From positions 1-64,000 of the forward strand of contig CAMDJV010000014.1 of NCBI GenBank assembly GCA_945901085.1: DNA of 64,000 nt. Reading direction: 5' to 3'. The DNA comes from Rhodovarius crocodyli. Its GTDB lineage: Bacteria; Pseudomonadota; Alphaproteobacteria; Acetobacterales; Acetobacteraceae. Below are positions 1-8,895 of the stretch, one piece after another. The notes under the pieces are model-generated. The model saw only the letters and a program-made list of their open reading frames with translations. It made no database searches and was not told the origin of the DNA. Positions within the stretch are counted from its first letter, which is position 1. Every line of letters begins with the position of its first letter. Position numbers and translations under genes: made by a program.

Positions 1-363
1 CACAGCCAAAGCCATGCCAACGCTAGCCTCGCATCCCACCCACTTCCATGAGCAAAACACCCAAACCAATCCATACCCGTCAAAAGCAAGCGCCTCACAA
101 CGCTACTTCTTAACTTCCATGAAAAACCGATGCGGTTTTAAAACAACATATCCGACAAGCATGGCCAAAGGCCTTTCGGACTTCGACGTCAGCTCCACCC
201 CAGAGGGTGCTCGGAGAATCCAGCCGATCTGGCAGGGTAGTGACATTATCGGGTCCAACCCGCCGTGTCAATAACAACCAGCCGTCTCGTCGGTGAACGG
301 GCTTCTACGGGGGGGTAGGGCCGCTGTCAAACCCCCATTTGCGAGAATTCCACAAAACCTTTC
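1..363. other. gene-poor, AT-richer stretch at the window edge
   Basis: No convincing gene is visible. Base composition is clearly less GC-rich than the rest of the window, and the only open frame (14-274, plus strand) has no recognisable domain and unusual composition. A short perfect inverted repeat (AAAACCG, 3-nt loop, CGGTTTT) lies near 122-138. The stretch could be the decayed end of a mobile element or an unannotated 3' region of a gene outside the window; neither can be decided here. Confidence 0.5.
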
Positions 364-1341
364 TCAGCTATCCGCGCGGATCCCATTCGCCCGGATCACC
401 TGGCCCCATTTTTCGATCTCACCCGCAATAAACTGCCCGCATTGCTCGGGCGTGCTGGCCACGATGTCGCAACCCTGCTCCTCGATGCGGCTCTTCACCG
501 CCGGTTCGTTGAGCACCTGCACCAGCGCCTCGTTCATTTGCCGCACCAACGCCGCCGGGGTTCCGCTGCGTGCCAGCATGGCCCACCAGGTCGGCGCCTC
601 GAAATTGGCAAACCCCTGCTGGGCAAAACTCGGCGCTCCAGGAACATGGCGGCTTTCGCCGCGTGTGGTCACACCGAGCGGGCGCAACACCCCAGCGCGA
701 ATATGCTGTTTCACGATCACCACATTGGTCATGAACAGCGGCACATAGCCACCAGTTGCGTCCCGCACCGCAGTCTCACCGCCGCGATAGGACACATGCA
801 AGAGCCTAAAGCCGGCCATCTGTTGCAGCAGCGTGGTGGACACATGCGCGAGCCCTCCCACACCCACTGTGGCAAAATTGATCGTATCCGGGGCGCGCTT
901 CGCCGCCTCGATCACATCGTGGATACTCCGATAGGGTGTGCTGTGATGCGCCACTAACGCCAAAGGCCCGGAGGCCACATGGCAGACAGGAGAAAATGCC
1001 TCCAACGTCCGGAAAGGCATTTGCCTCAGCGCCTCATTCGTCACCTGGGGATCATAAATGAAGGTCCAGACGCTGCCATCATTCGGTGCCCGGCTCGCCT
1101 CCGTCGCACCCGTGGCACCCGACGCGCCGCCGCGATTTTCGATCATGATGGCCCGCCCCAACACCTCTGCCAGGCGCGGCTGAAACAACCTCGCGATGGT
1201 GTCAGTCGAGCCGCCGGCCGGCCAGGGCACGATCAGCCGCAGCGGCCGGTCAGGGAAACCCGCCCCCAGCCCCTGGGCCCGCAAAACCCCTGGCAGCGCC
1301 AATCCCGCCGCTGTCATGCTGAAGAGAGAGCGGCGGCGCAT
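364..1341 (-). CDS. Bug/TctC-family periplasmic substrate-binding protein
   Basis: Predicted periplasmic solute receptor of the tripartite tricarboxylate transporter (TTT) type, which binds small carboxylates. The protein is 325 residues. It starts MRRRSLFSMTAAG with a twin-arginine-like signal ending near VLRAQ, followed by the family hallmark PDRPLRLIVPWPAGGSTD and later HVSYRGG. The start at 1341 is chosen over an upstream in-frame ATG because an AAGGA Shine-Dalgarno lies just upstream of it. It ends WGQVIRANGIRADS, a C-terminus shared in form with the next gene, so the two look like tandem paralogues. No TctA/TctB membrane subunits are nearby, so the transport partner and ligand are unknown. 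Confidence 0.9.
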   Translation of the reverse strand: MRRRSLFSMTAAGLALPGVLRAQGLGAGFPDRPLRLIVPWPAGGSTDTIARLFQPRLAEVLGRAIMIENRGGASGATGATEASRAPNDGSVWTFIYDPQVTNEALRQMPFRTLEAFSPVCHVASGPLALVAHHSTPYRSIHDVIEAAKRAPDTINFATVGVGGLAHVSTTLLQQMAGFRLLHVSYRGGETAVRDATGGYVPLFMTNVVIVKQHIRAGVLRPLGVTTRGESRHVPGAPSFAQQGFANFEAPTWWAMLARSGTPAALVRQMNEALVQVLNEPAVKSRIEEQGCDIVASTPEQCGQFIAGEIEKWGQVIRANGIRADS

Positions 1342-1425
1342 GGTGTTATTTCCTTGGCAATTCATCACTCTTCTCCCGATGAGACTGCGCGGGCAACATG
1401 CAGCAGCGCAACCCAGGCTGCAGCC

Positions 1426-2385
1426 TTAGCCATCCGCGGTGATATTATTGGCGCGAATCACCTCGCCCCACTTGGCAATTTCAGCCCGAATAAATGCCTC
1501 AGCAGCCGGCGGCGCATTGGCCAGGATTTCAGCCCCCTGATCCGCCATCCTCGCCTGCACCTGAGGCTCGGCCAGCACCCGCGCAATGGCCTGATGCATC
1601 CGCGCCGTCACCTCGGGCGCAATCCCCGCCGGGCCCACCATCACCCAATAGGTCAGCGCCTCGAAGCCGGCAAAACCCTGCTCGGCAAAGGGCACCACCC
1701 CAGGCAGGAAGCGGCTGGCTGCGGCCTGTGAGACCCCCAGCGCCCGCAACCGCCCCTCCCGAATATGGTTCAGAATGATCACGATATTCGACATGAACAG
1801 CGGCACATGCCCGCCCAGCGCATCCTGCAGCGCAGGCCCACCACCGCGATAAGGCACGTGGCTAAGGCGGAAATTCCCACGCATTTGCAGCAGCACCGCG
1901 GCAATATGGGCCAGCGATCCTACCCCCGTGGTCGCATAGCCCAACGTCTCTGGCGCGCTTTGGGCCGCGGCCATCACCTGCGCGAGGCTACGGAACGGCG
2001 TGCTCGGATGCGCCGTCAGCGCATAGGGGCAGGTGCCCAGCACCGAGCAGAAGGTGAAGGCCTCCATCACCCGATAGGGCAGGCTCATCAGGGTGTCGTT
2101 ATTGGCCAGGGTATCATTGGCCAGCAGCCAGGTATTGCCATCCGGTGCCGCCCGCGCCGTCTCAGTGGAACCCACCGAGCCCGAGGCCCCAGCGCGATTA
2201 TCCACCGCAATATTGCGGCCCAAAATCTCCGCTAGCCTCGGCTGGATAATCCGCGCCACCGTGTCATTCGACCCACCAGGGGGGAAGGGCACAATAATGC
2301 GGATCGGCCGCTCGCCGGTGTTCTGGGCCAGGGCAGGGCGAGACAGCAGCGCGCCACCCGTGAGCAAACTCGTCCTGCGCAACAT
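1426..2385 (-). CDS. Bug/TctC-family periplasmic substrate-binding protein
   Basis: Second member of a tandem pair of Bug receptors, 319 residues, with a signal peptide MLRRTSLLTGGALLSRPALAQ and mature start near RPIRIIVPFPPGGSNDT. HVPYRGGGPAL and WGEVIRANNITADG are conserved family positions. Two in-frame ATGs lie 9 bases apart; the one at 2385 has AGGA eight bases upstream, whereas the one at 2394 overlaps that sequence, so 2385 is preferred. The gene sits 84 bp upstream of the first Bug gene on the same strand, which suggests duplication and possibly cotranscription. The divergent glycosyltransferase begins at 2467, leaving 81 bp for both promoters. Ligand unknown. Confidence 0.9.
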   Translation of the reverse strand: MLRRTSLLTGGALLSRPALAQNTGERPIRIIVPFPPGGSNDTVARIIQPRLAEILGRNIAVDNRAGASGSVGSTETARAAPDGNTWLLANDTLANNDTLMSLPYRVMEAFTFCSVLGTCPYALTAHPSTPFRSLAQVMAAAQSAPETLGYATTGVGSLAHIAAVLLQMRGNFRLSHVPYRGGGPALQDALGGHVPLFMSNIVIILNHIREGRLRALGVSQAAASRFLPGVVPFAEQGFAGFEALTYWVMVGPAGIAPEVTARMHQAIARVLAEPQVQARMADQGAEILANAPPAAEAFIRAEIAKWGEVIRANNITADG

Positions 2386-2466
2386 GACCGTCATCCTTGT
2401 ATGTCTCGTTATTTGAGATGTGCGCAAACTTGCGCCTCCAGGCAAGCCCCGCCACGATAACTTCGC

Positions 2467-4158
2467 ATGTCCAGCCCCAACGCCGCCACCGCCCCTCAGC
2501 GTCCCAACGCCGCCCTGGCCTTCATGCCTGAGGGCTATTCCACCCGCCATGGCAAGCTCATGGGCCGCCAATCCGCCACCGAGGGCTTTCTGCGCGCCAT
2601 GATCCACCATGGCGGGGTGGACCGCCATATCGCCTATGCCCTGGCGCCGCAGGCCATGGAGGCCTTCGAGCCCATGGTGCGCGCTTTAGGCGGGCGCGCC
2701 CCGGTCAGCGTTATCGCGCCCGGTAATATCGCCGCACTCGGCCGCATCGGCACCTTGCTGCTGCCCCAGCCCAATCTGGGCGAGCATGTCGCATTGCGCG
2801 CCCTGGCCCGGGCGGAGCGCGCCTTCAGCATCACCGGCATCACCCATACCCTCTCCTCGCGCGCGGTGATGGCCGGCATTGCCGGTTTGGTCAGCCAGCC
2901 GGTGCAGGATTGGGATGCCGTGGTGTGCACCTCACAATCGGCGCGAGCGATGTTCACCACCCTGCTTGCGGCCGAGGAGGAGCGCCTGGCCCGGCGCCTG
3001 GGTGCCAGCCGCTTCACCCGCCCCCGCCTGCCTGTCATCCCGCTGGGCATTGATACGGCCAGTTTCGTCTTCCCCCCCGCGATGCGGGCGCAATGGCGCG
3101 CCGCCATCGGTGCCGCGCCTGAGGATTTCGTCCTGTTGCATCACGGAAGGGTGAGTTGGCACGCCAAGGCGCATCATTGGCCCATGCTGGCAGCCCTGGG
3201 CCGGGTTTCTGCCCGCATGCCGCCCGGTCGGCGGCTGCATCTTCTGGTGGCGGGCTGGAGTTCCAATGAAGGCCAGGAGGCCGCCCTGCGCGCCCAGGCC
3301 GCCGCGCTTTGCCCCAATGTCGCCCTGCACCGCGCCGGTGGCCTGCAGCCCGAGCGCCGCCCCGGTGTCTGGGCCGCCGCCGATGCCTTCAGCCTTTTGT
3401 CGGACAATATCCAGGAGACCTTTGGCCTGGCCGTGATCGAGGCCATGGCCGCCGGCCTGCCGGTGCTGGTCAGTGACTGGGACGGGTTTCGCGACACGGT
3501 GCGCCATGGCCAGGATGGGTTTCGCATCCCCAGCCTGATGGCCGCCCCCGGCACGGCGCCCGATCTCGCCATGGCGCATGGCACGGGTGCCTTGGATTAC
3601 GACCATTTCCTGGCCGCCACCACGCAGTTGGTGGCCATCGACATCGCCGCCACCACGGCCGCACTGGAGACGCTGGTCTTCGACGCCCCCGCCCGCCGCG
3701 CCATGGCGGCAGCGGCACAGTCCCGCGCGCGTGGCGAATTCGACTGGGCGCGCATCATCCCCCGCTGGCAGGATTTATGGGCCGAGCTGCGCTCGGTGCG
3801 CGAGCATGCCGCCGATCCGCCAAGCGGCCCCTCGCCGCTGCCCGCGCTGATGGACCACACCCAGCTCTTCGCCGCCTGGCCCAGCGCCATCCTGCAGCCC
3901 ATGACAATGCTGGCGCGTGACCCCGCAGCCCCGGCCATGGGGCTGGCAGCCACCCTGGCCGTGCCGGCCGCTATCCACCCAACCCCCGATGCGCCAATGG
4001 CCGAGCGCCTCGCCCGGCTGCTGGCCAGCGTGCCGGAGCAGGACAGCATCACCGCCCAGGCCCTGCACGACGCAATGCCCGAGGCCGAGCGCCCCTTGGC
4101 CGGGCGGGGAATGCTGTGGCTGCTCAAGACCGGTTTTTTGCGGGTGGTGCCCGGCTGA
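2467..4158 (+). CDS. GT4-family glycosyltransferase
   Basis: Predicted cytoplasmic retaining glycosyltransferase of the GT-B fold, about 563 residues. The C-terminal GT1-type domain contains LLHHGRVSWHAKAHH (near residue 220) and the nucleotide-sugar motif ETFGLAVIEAMAAGLPVLV (about 317-335), with the E-x7-E arrangement typical of GT4. The N-terminal half (MPEGYSTRHGKLMGRQSATEG) fits an acceptor-binding Rossmann domain. About 130 residues after the catalytic region (from near 430) are of unknown role. It stands alone between divergent Bug genes and a pseudogene, so the sugar and acceptor cannot be inferred. Family assignment is secure; function in a named pathway is not. Confidence 0.85.
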   Translation: MSSPNAATAPQRPNAALAFMPEGYSTRHGKLMGRQSATEGFLRAMIHHGGVDRHIAYALAPQAMEAFEPMVRALGGRAPVSVIAPGNIAALGRIGTLLLPQPNLGEHVALRALARAERAFSITGITHTLSSRAVMAGIAGLVSQPVQDWDAVVCTSQSARAMFTTLLAAEEERLARRLGASRFTRPRLPVIPLGIDTASFVFPPAMRAQWRAAIGAAPEDFVLLHHGRVSWHAKAHHWPMLAALGRVSARMPPGRRLHLLVAGWSSNEGQEAALRAQAAALCPNVALHRAGGLQPERRPGVWAAADAFSLLSDNIQETFGLAVIEAMAAGLPVLVSDWDGFRDTVRHGQDGFRIPSLMAAPGTAPDLAMAHGTGALDYDHFLAATTQLVAIDIAATTAALETLVFDAPARRAMAAAAQSRARGEFDWARIIPRWQDLWAELRSVREHAADPPSGPSPLPALMDHTQLFAAWPSAILQPMTMLARDPAAPAMGLAATLAVPAAIHPTPDAPMAERLARLLASVPEQDSITAQALHDAMPEAERPLAGRGMLWLLKTGFLRVVPG

Positions 4159-4478
4159 ACCAGCCGCCAGCCCAGTGAGAACGCTTGCCTTCTTCGGTAA
4201 ATAATCCTATATACAGCCGGCTGCCGCTGTTTCCACAACCCCATCCCGCCCCCCAGCGCTGGCCGCCCCAGCGCCAGCCCCCCTATTTGTCCGAATACGA
4301 CATCTTTGCGCAATCAACGCGATACCCATGGCGCCGGCCTTGCGCCACCGCCACCTCCCTCGCTCGCCATCTCCCGCCGCTACACCTGGCGCGGCGGCGA
4401 AACCTGGCCGGATGAATGACCAACCACTCTGCCTAGACTTGCCCCTGCTGGTAAGTTGACCCGCTGTTTCTTGAGGAG
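4159..4478. other. intergenic region upstream of a decayed ABC gene
   Basis: No supported gene. The stretch lies between the glycosyltransferase stop and the first recognisable codons of the ABC ATPase remnant. It is C-rich with scattered stop codons in the frame of that remnant, consistent with erased 5' sequence of the pseudogene, but no ATP-binding loop can be recognised in it. Confidence 0.4.
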
Positions 4479-4982
4479 TTGCACCGGCAATTTGGCCTGG
4501 ATCAGCCACTGCATATGCAGCTTTGGCTGTATCTCAAGGCGGTGGTGATGCTCGATTTGGGCGTCTCGCACCGCCAGCGGGTGATGATTGCAATGGCGCT
4601 GGAACCCGCGCTGCTGATTGCCGATGAGCCGACCACGGCGCATGATGTGACGACGCAAATGCAGATTTTGCGGGTGCTCCGCGAGATTCAGTCCCGCCGG
4701 GGCACGGGAGTGCTGTTCATCACCTATGATTTTGGCGAGGTCGCTGAGATCGCCGACCGGGTGGCGGTGATGCAGCGCGGCCGGATTGTCGAAATGGGAC
4801 CGACGGCGAAGGTTTTTGCAGCAGCCGAGCATGCCTATACCCGCAGCTTTTGGCGAGCATTCCAGGCGAGGCTTGGACGCCGCCGCAGGGCTGAACGGAT
4901 ACCGGAAAACACCTATGGCAGCGTCGATGCGGTGGATTTGTTGACCAGCGGCCAGGCGGGGGATCTCTTCATCTTTGGCTGA
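4479..4982 (+). pseudogene. C-terminal remnant of an OppD/DppD-type peptide ABC ATPase
   Basis: About 167 codons resemble the last half of an oligopeptide/dipeptide transporter ATPase: [20 protein letters not shown] (signature helix and Walker B), then [15 protein letters not shown] and the family tail (EHAYTRSF, compare HPYTR). The Walker A half is missing. Key positions are eroded: the LSGG signature reads GVSH, the D-loop ALD reads AHD, and the switch histidine of the H-loop is tyrosine (FITYDFG). The frame opens only from a TTG with a stop just upstream. I read this as a non-functional fragment of a lost peptide transporter; no permease or binding protein of that system is adjacent. Confidence 0.75.
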
Positions 4983-5063
4983 TGCGAGGCGCTGGGTTTC
5001 GCCCCGCCTCTTCCTGTTGCATGCCATATCCTGCATTTTCCACCCCTCTTGCAGGGATGGGTA

Positions 5064-5963
5064 ATGCGTATGGACCGGCTGGAATCGATGGCCGCCTTCG
5101 TGGCGGTGGCGGAGCGGGGCGGCTTCACCCCCGCCTCGCGGCATTTGGGCATGCCGGTGCCAAGCCTCAGCCGCAAGGTGAGCGAGTTGGAGGCGCATTT
5201 GCAGGTGCGGCTGCTCATCCGCAGCACGCGGCTGACGCTGCCCACCGAGGCGGGGCAGCGTTTTCTCATCATTGCGCGGCGTTTGCTCGAGGAGGTGGCG
5301 GAGGCTGAGCGCAGCATATTGGCCGATACCCCGCCCATGCGGGGGGAATTGCTGGTCAGCGCGCCGCCGGCCCTGGGGCGGGAGCATCTCGCGCCGCTGC
5401 TGGCGGAATTCCTGCAGGCCTATCCGGATGTCTCGGTGCGGCTGCTGCTGACGGAGCGGTTGGTGAATTTGGCCGAGGAGGAGGTTGATGTCGGCTTGCG
5501 CATCGGCGCGGTCAGCGAGCCTGGCCTGGTTGCGCTGCCGCTGGGGGTGGTTCGGCGCATCACCTGCGCCAGCCCGGCCTATCTGGCGGCGCGCGGGGTG
5601 CCGGGCGAACCTGCCGCGCTGGCCGGGCATGAAGGCGTGACCCTGACCGATGAGCCGCCATCCGCCCCTTGGGAGTATGGCTCCCAGCGCGTTGCGCTGC
5701 GCAGCAGGCTTGCGGTGAGCCATGCCGCTGCCGCGGTGGCGGCGGCGGTGGGTGGTGCGGGTATCACCCGGGCTCTGTGTTTCGAAGTGGCGGAGGCAGT
5801 GGCGGCGGGGCGGCTTGTGGTCCTGCTGCGCGCATTCGAACCCCCGCCCATGCCCTTGCAACTCGTCTATCCGCGCGGGCGGCATGTGCCACGCAAATGC
5901 AGCGCCTTCATTGATTTCATCCAGCCGCGGCTGCCGCCCAGGCTCATCTTCGCCGATGGCTGA
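5064..5963 (+). CDS. LysR-family transcriptional regulator
   Basis: DNA-binding regulator of 299 residues with an N-terminal winged helix-turn-helix (MDRLESMAAFVAVAERGGF, then PSLSRKVSELEAHLQVRLL) and a LysR substrate-binding domain from about residue 90. The ATG at 5064 has AGGG seven bases upstream; a second ATG at 5070 is an alternative. The domain form (RMDRLESM, LPLGVVRRITCASPAYLA) matches the subgroup that often controls neighbouring oxidoreductase or efflux genes. The EmrA/EmrB-like pair begins 99 bp downstream on the same strand, so it is the most likely target, by position only. The effector is unknown. Confidence 0.9.
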   Translation: MRMDRLESMAAFVAVAERGGFTPASRHLGMPVPSLSRKVSELEAHLQVRLLIRSTRLTLPTEAGQRFLIIARRLLEEVAEAERSILADTPPMRGELLVSAPPALGREHLAPLLAEFLQAYPDVSVRLLLTERLVNLAEEEVDVGLRIGAVSEPGLVALPLGVVRRITCASPAYLAARGVPGEPAALAGHEGVTLTDEPPSAPWEYGSQRVALRSRLAVSHAAAAVAAAVGGAGITRALCFEVAEAVAAGRLVVLLRAFEPPPMPLQLVYPRGRHVPRKCSAFIDFIQPRLPPRLIFADG

Positions 5964-6062
5964 GCCCATGGCGCTGCTATTCCCCTCAAGGCGAAACTGG
6001 TCCTAGACTTCCTCCTTGGGGACGCCGCCCCGTGCAGGACTTGCGGCCAAGGAAGCGTTGCA

Positions 6063-7226
6063 ATGGATATCGGACCGCCCAAGACCCTGCCCGCTGACGG
6101 GCGGGATACCCAGGGCGAAGATCTGGCGGCAGGGCGACAATACCGGCGGGGCCGGCTGCGTATGGCTGGCCTTGTGCTGGTGGTGGTCTTGGCGCTGGGC
6201 GCGGCCGGGCGATGGCTGCACTGGCAATTCACCCATATCGTGCTCGATGATGCGCGGGTGGCGGGCGATATGGTGATGCTGGCCAGCCGCGTGCCGGGCT
6301 GGGTGCAGACCCTGCCGGTCAGCGCGGGTGACAGGCTGGATCAGGGCGCTTTGCTGGTGCAGGTGGATGCACGCGAGGCGGCGCTGGTGGTGGCCGAATT
6401 GGACGCGCGAATCGCCGGCATCGCCTCGCGCCAGGCCGAGTTGCAGGCGCGCCTCAGCATGGTGGACCGCCAAAGCGAGAGCCAGCATGCCGCGGCCGCA
6501 GCACGGCTCGAAGCCGCCCGCGCCACACTCAGCGGCGCCGAGGCGGAGCGCGCCTTCGCCGAGGCAGAGTTCTTGCGCGCCGACCGCCTGGTGGCCACCG
6601 GCGCGGGCACGCCGCAGCGGGTGGAGCAATTGCGCAGCCTGCGGGAATTGGGCCGGCAGCGGGCGATTGGCGCCGGGGCTGAAATCCGTCAGGCCGAGGC
6701 GCTGATGGCCGCGGCCCTGGCGGCGCGCGAGGAAATGGCGGTGATTGCTCGGCAGATTGAGGGCCTCACCCATCAGGCGCGCGAATTGACCGCCACGCGC
6801 GACCGCGCGGCACTGGATATGGCGGACCGCACCATCCGCATGCCCTTTGCCGGCGTGGTGGACCGTATTTTCGTCGATCCCGGCGAGTATGTGCTGGCCG
6901 GCCAGCGCATTCTGCTGGTCCACAACCCCGATGAGATTCGCATCGAGGCCAATGTGAAGGAGACGGATCTGCGCCATTTTCAGATCGGCACCCCGGTGCG
7001 GGTGAGCGTGGATGCCTGGCCAGGGCGGGTTTTTGAGGGGCGGGTGGACCGCCTGGTGCAATCGGCCACCAGCGAATTCGCCCTGCTGCCCAGCCCCAAT
7101 CCTTCTGGCAATTTCACCCGCATCACCCAGCGGATGCCGCTGCGGGTGCGGCTTGACCCACCGCCGCCCTCTGGGCTGTTGCGGCCGGGGATGCTGGTGA
7201 AGATCGAGGCCGAGACGGGTGGATGA
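6063..7226 (+). CDS. HlyD/EmrA-type membrane fusion protein
   Basis: Periplasmic adaptor of a tripartite efflux pump, 387 residues. A short cytoplasmic head is followed by one membrane helix (about 34-51, MAGLVLVVVLALGAAG), a barrel-sandwich/lipoyl segment (DDARVAGDMVMLASRVPGWV), a long alanine- and glutamate-rich coiled hairpin (about 105-245) and a second lipoyl half (RMPFAGVVDRIFVDPGEYV). An AAGGA lies nine bases before the ATG. It overlaps the following transporter gene by 8 bp, so translation is probably coupled. No TolC-type outer-membrane channel is present here. Confidence 0.9.
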   Translation: MDIGPPKTLPADGRDTQGEDLAAGRQYRRGRLRMAGLVLVVVLALGAAGRWLHWQFTHIVLDDARVAGDMVMLASRVPGWVQTLPVSAGDRLDQGALLVQVDAREAALVVAELDARIAGIASRQAELQARLSMVDRQSESQHAAAAARLEAARATLSGAEAERAFAEAEFLRADRLVATGAGTPQRVEQLRSLRELGRQRAIGAGAEIRQAEALMAAALAAREEMAVIARQIEGLTHQARELTATRDRAALDMADRTIRMPFAGVVDRIFVDPGEYVLAGQRILLVHNPDEIRIEANVKETDLRHFQIGTPVRVSVDAWPGRVFEGRVDRLVQSATSEFALLPSPNPSGNFTRITQRMPLRVRLDPPPPSGLLRPGMLVKIEAETGG

Positions 7227-8766
7227 TGGGCCATCGATTGCCGCGCAGTTTGCGCGCTTTGGCCCGGCCTATCGCTGGTGGGTCACCCTCACCGCGCTGA
7301 CGGGAACGATTTCCTGCATTCTCTCCTCCACCATCGTGGTGGTGGCGCAGCCTGATATCGTGGGCGCGCTGGGGATGGGGCAGGAGGAGGGGCAATTGCT
7401 CTCCACCGGTTTTCTGGCAGCCAATACCGGCTTCATGCTGCTCAATGCCTGGGCGGTGGAGCGGTTTGGGTTCCGGCGGACTTATGTGGTGTCGATTGGG
7501 ATGTTTCTGCTGGCCTCGGTGGTGGCGGGGCTGACCAATTCGGCCGCGGTGATGGTGGCGGCGCGGGTGGCGCAGGGTGGCGCTGCCGGGCTTTTGCAGC
7601 CCTTGTCCATGCAGTTGATTTTTCTGGTGTTTCCGCCCGAGCGGCGGGGCACGGCGATGGGTATGTTCAGCTTTGGCGTGGTGATGGCGCCTGCTACTGG
7701 CCCCGCGCTGGGGGGTGTGCTGGTGGATAGTTTCTCCTGGCACGCGGTGTTCTGGCTGAGCCTGCCCACGGCCGCGCTGGGGCTGGTGATGGGCTGTGTG
7801 TTTATGCCCGGCCGGGTCTCGGGCCGGGCGCCGCGGGCGTTTGACTGGCTGGGGGCGGTGCTGCTGGCGCTCTCCATTGGCTTGCTGCTCTCGGGGCTGA
7901 CCGATGGGCAGCATCATGGCTGGGGGGCGGATAGGGTGGTGGCGCAGCTGGTAGGGGCTGCCGCTGCCACGCTGTGCTTTGTGCTGTGGCAGGGGTTGGG
8001 GCCCTCGCCACTACTGGATTTGCGGGTGTTTCGCCATGGCGGCTTTGCTGCCGCCTCGCTGGTGGCCTTCATTTATGGCGGGGCGATTTTTGGCTCTACC
8101 TATTTGCTGCCGCTGCTGGTGCAGGGGGTGCAGGGCTATACCCCCACCCGCTCGGGGCTGATTTTGATGCCGGCGGGGATGGCGGTGGCGCTGGTGTTTC
8201 TTATCGCCGGCAGGCTGGCGGATATCATGGCGCCCTGGCTGCCGGTCTGCACGGGGCTTGCGCTGTTTGCCTGGTCGAGTTGGCTCATCGCCGGGGTGGG
8301 CACGGATACGGCGTTTTGGAGTTTGGCGATGTCCATTCTGCTCGGCCGGATCGGGCTGGGCCTGACCATGCCGAATATGAATGTGGGTGGGATGCGGGCC
8401 TTGCCGCCGGCGCTGTTCGGCCAGGGTGCGGGGGCGATCAATTTTTGCCGCATGCTGGGCGGGGCCTTTGGTACGAATCTGCTGGCGGTGTTCCTGGAGC
8501 GGCGAACCCAACTGCATGCCGATATGTTGAACGCCCAGATCGATGGCGGCAGCGCGACACTGGAGGCGCGGCGGCTGCTGGAAAATCTCTATGCCCAAGG
8601 TGGGCTGCCCGAGGTTATCCGGCGCGATGCGACGCATGATTTCATGACGCGTATGGTGGAGGCGCAGGCCTCGCTGATGGGGTTTCGCGACGCTTTTGTC
8701 TTGGTGGCGGTGGTGTGTCTGCTGGCGATACTGCCCGGTCTGACCTTGCGGCAGCGGCCGCGTTAG
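7219..8766 (+). CDS. DHA2-family MFS drug exporter (EmrB-like)
   Basis: Inner-membrane proton-coupled exporter with about 14 predicted helices across 515 residues. It opens with a GTG inside the end of the adaptor gene. The DHA2 hallmarks are TIVVVAQPDIVGALG in helix 1, motif A-like sequence after helix 2, and motif C-like MAPATGPALGGVLVD (about 155-169). Paired with the upstream HlyD protein it should form an EmrAB-like pump. Substrates are unknown. Its stop codon TAG (8764-8766) is also the first three bases of a dispersed 105-bp repeat. Confidence 0.92.
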   Translation: MDDGPSIAAQFARFGPAYRWWVTLTALTGTISCILSSTIVVVAQPDIVGALGMGQEEGQLLSTGFLAANTGFMLLNAWAVERFGFRRTYVVSIGMFLLASVVAGLTNSAAVMVAARVAQGGAAGLLQPLSMQLIFLVFPPERRGTAMGMFSFGVVMAPATGPALGGVLVDSFSWHAVFWLSLPTAALGLVMGCVFMPGRVSGRAPRAFDWLGAVLLALSIGLLLSGLTDGQHHGWGADRVVAQLVGAAAATLCFVLWQGLGPSPLLDLRVFRHGGFAAASLVAFIYGGAIFGSTYLLPLLVQGVQGYTPTRSGLILMPAGMAVALVFLIAGRLADIMAPWLPVCTGLALFAWSSWLIAGVGTDTAFWSLAMSILLGRIGLGLTMPNMNVGGMRALPPALFGQGAGAINFCRMLGGAFGTNLLAVFLERRTQLHADMLNAQIDGGSATLEARRLLENLYAQGGLPEVIRRDATHDFMTRMVEAQASLMGFRDAFVLVAVVCLLAILPGLTLRQRPR

Positions 8767-8868
8767 AGCATTTTCGAGCCTTGCAGCTTCGCAAGGCGGC
8801 TCGGAAAATGAGGGAAAACAAGAGCTAGGGCCGTCTCACCGTCTTCGCTTGCGGTGAAACGGCTCTAG
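8764..8868. repeat. 105-bp double-hairpin intergenic repeat, copy A
   Basis: Begins TAGAGCATTTTC and ends GGCTCTAG. The first half folds as a hairpin around GCTTC (CATTTTC ... GGAAAATG, with GCCTTGC/GCAAGGC inside) and the second as a hairpin around TCTTCGCTTG (CACCG/CGGTG, extended by GGCCGTC/GAAACGGC). Hand alignment to the copy at 58326-58430 gives 91 of 105 identical positions without gaps. It separates the convergent MFS and MetX-like genes and could act as a bidirectional transcript end. A further GC-rich inverted sequence continues to about 8890. Confidence 0.85.
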
Positions 8869-8895
8869 CTGCGCTGCTTCGCGTTTTCCGCAGGG

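Noticed and set aside
14-274. 86-codon open frame at the left edge
   Set aside because: No domain, atypical composition and AT-richer DNA; not supportable as a gene.
4380-5969. A 529-codon minus-strand frame opposite the LysR gene and the ABC remnant
   Set aside because: The plus strand encodes an unmistakable LysR regulator here; the antisense frame is His/Gln/Arg-rich without domains.
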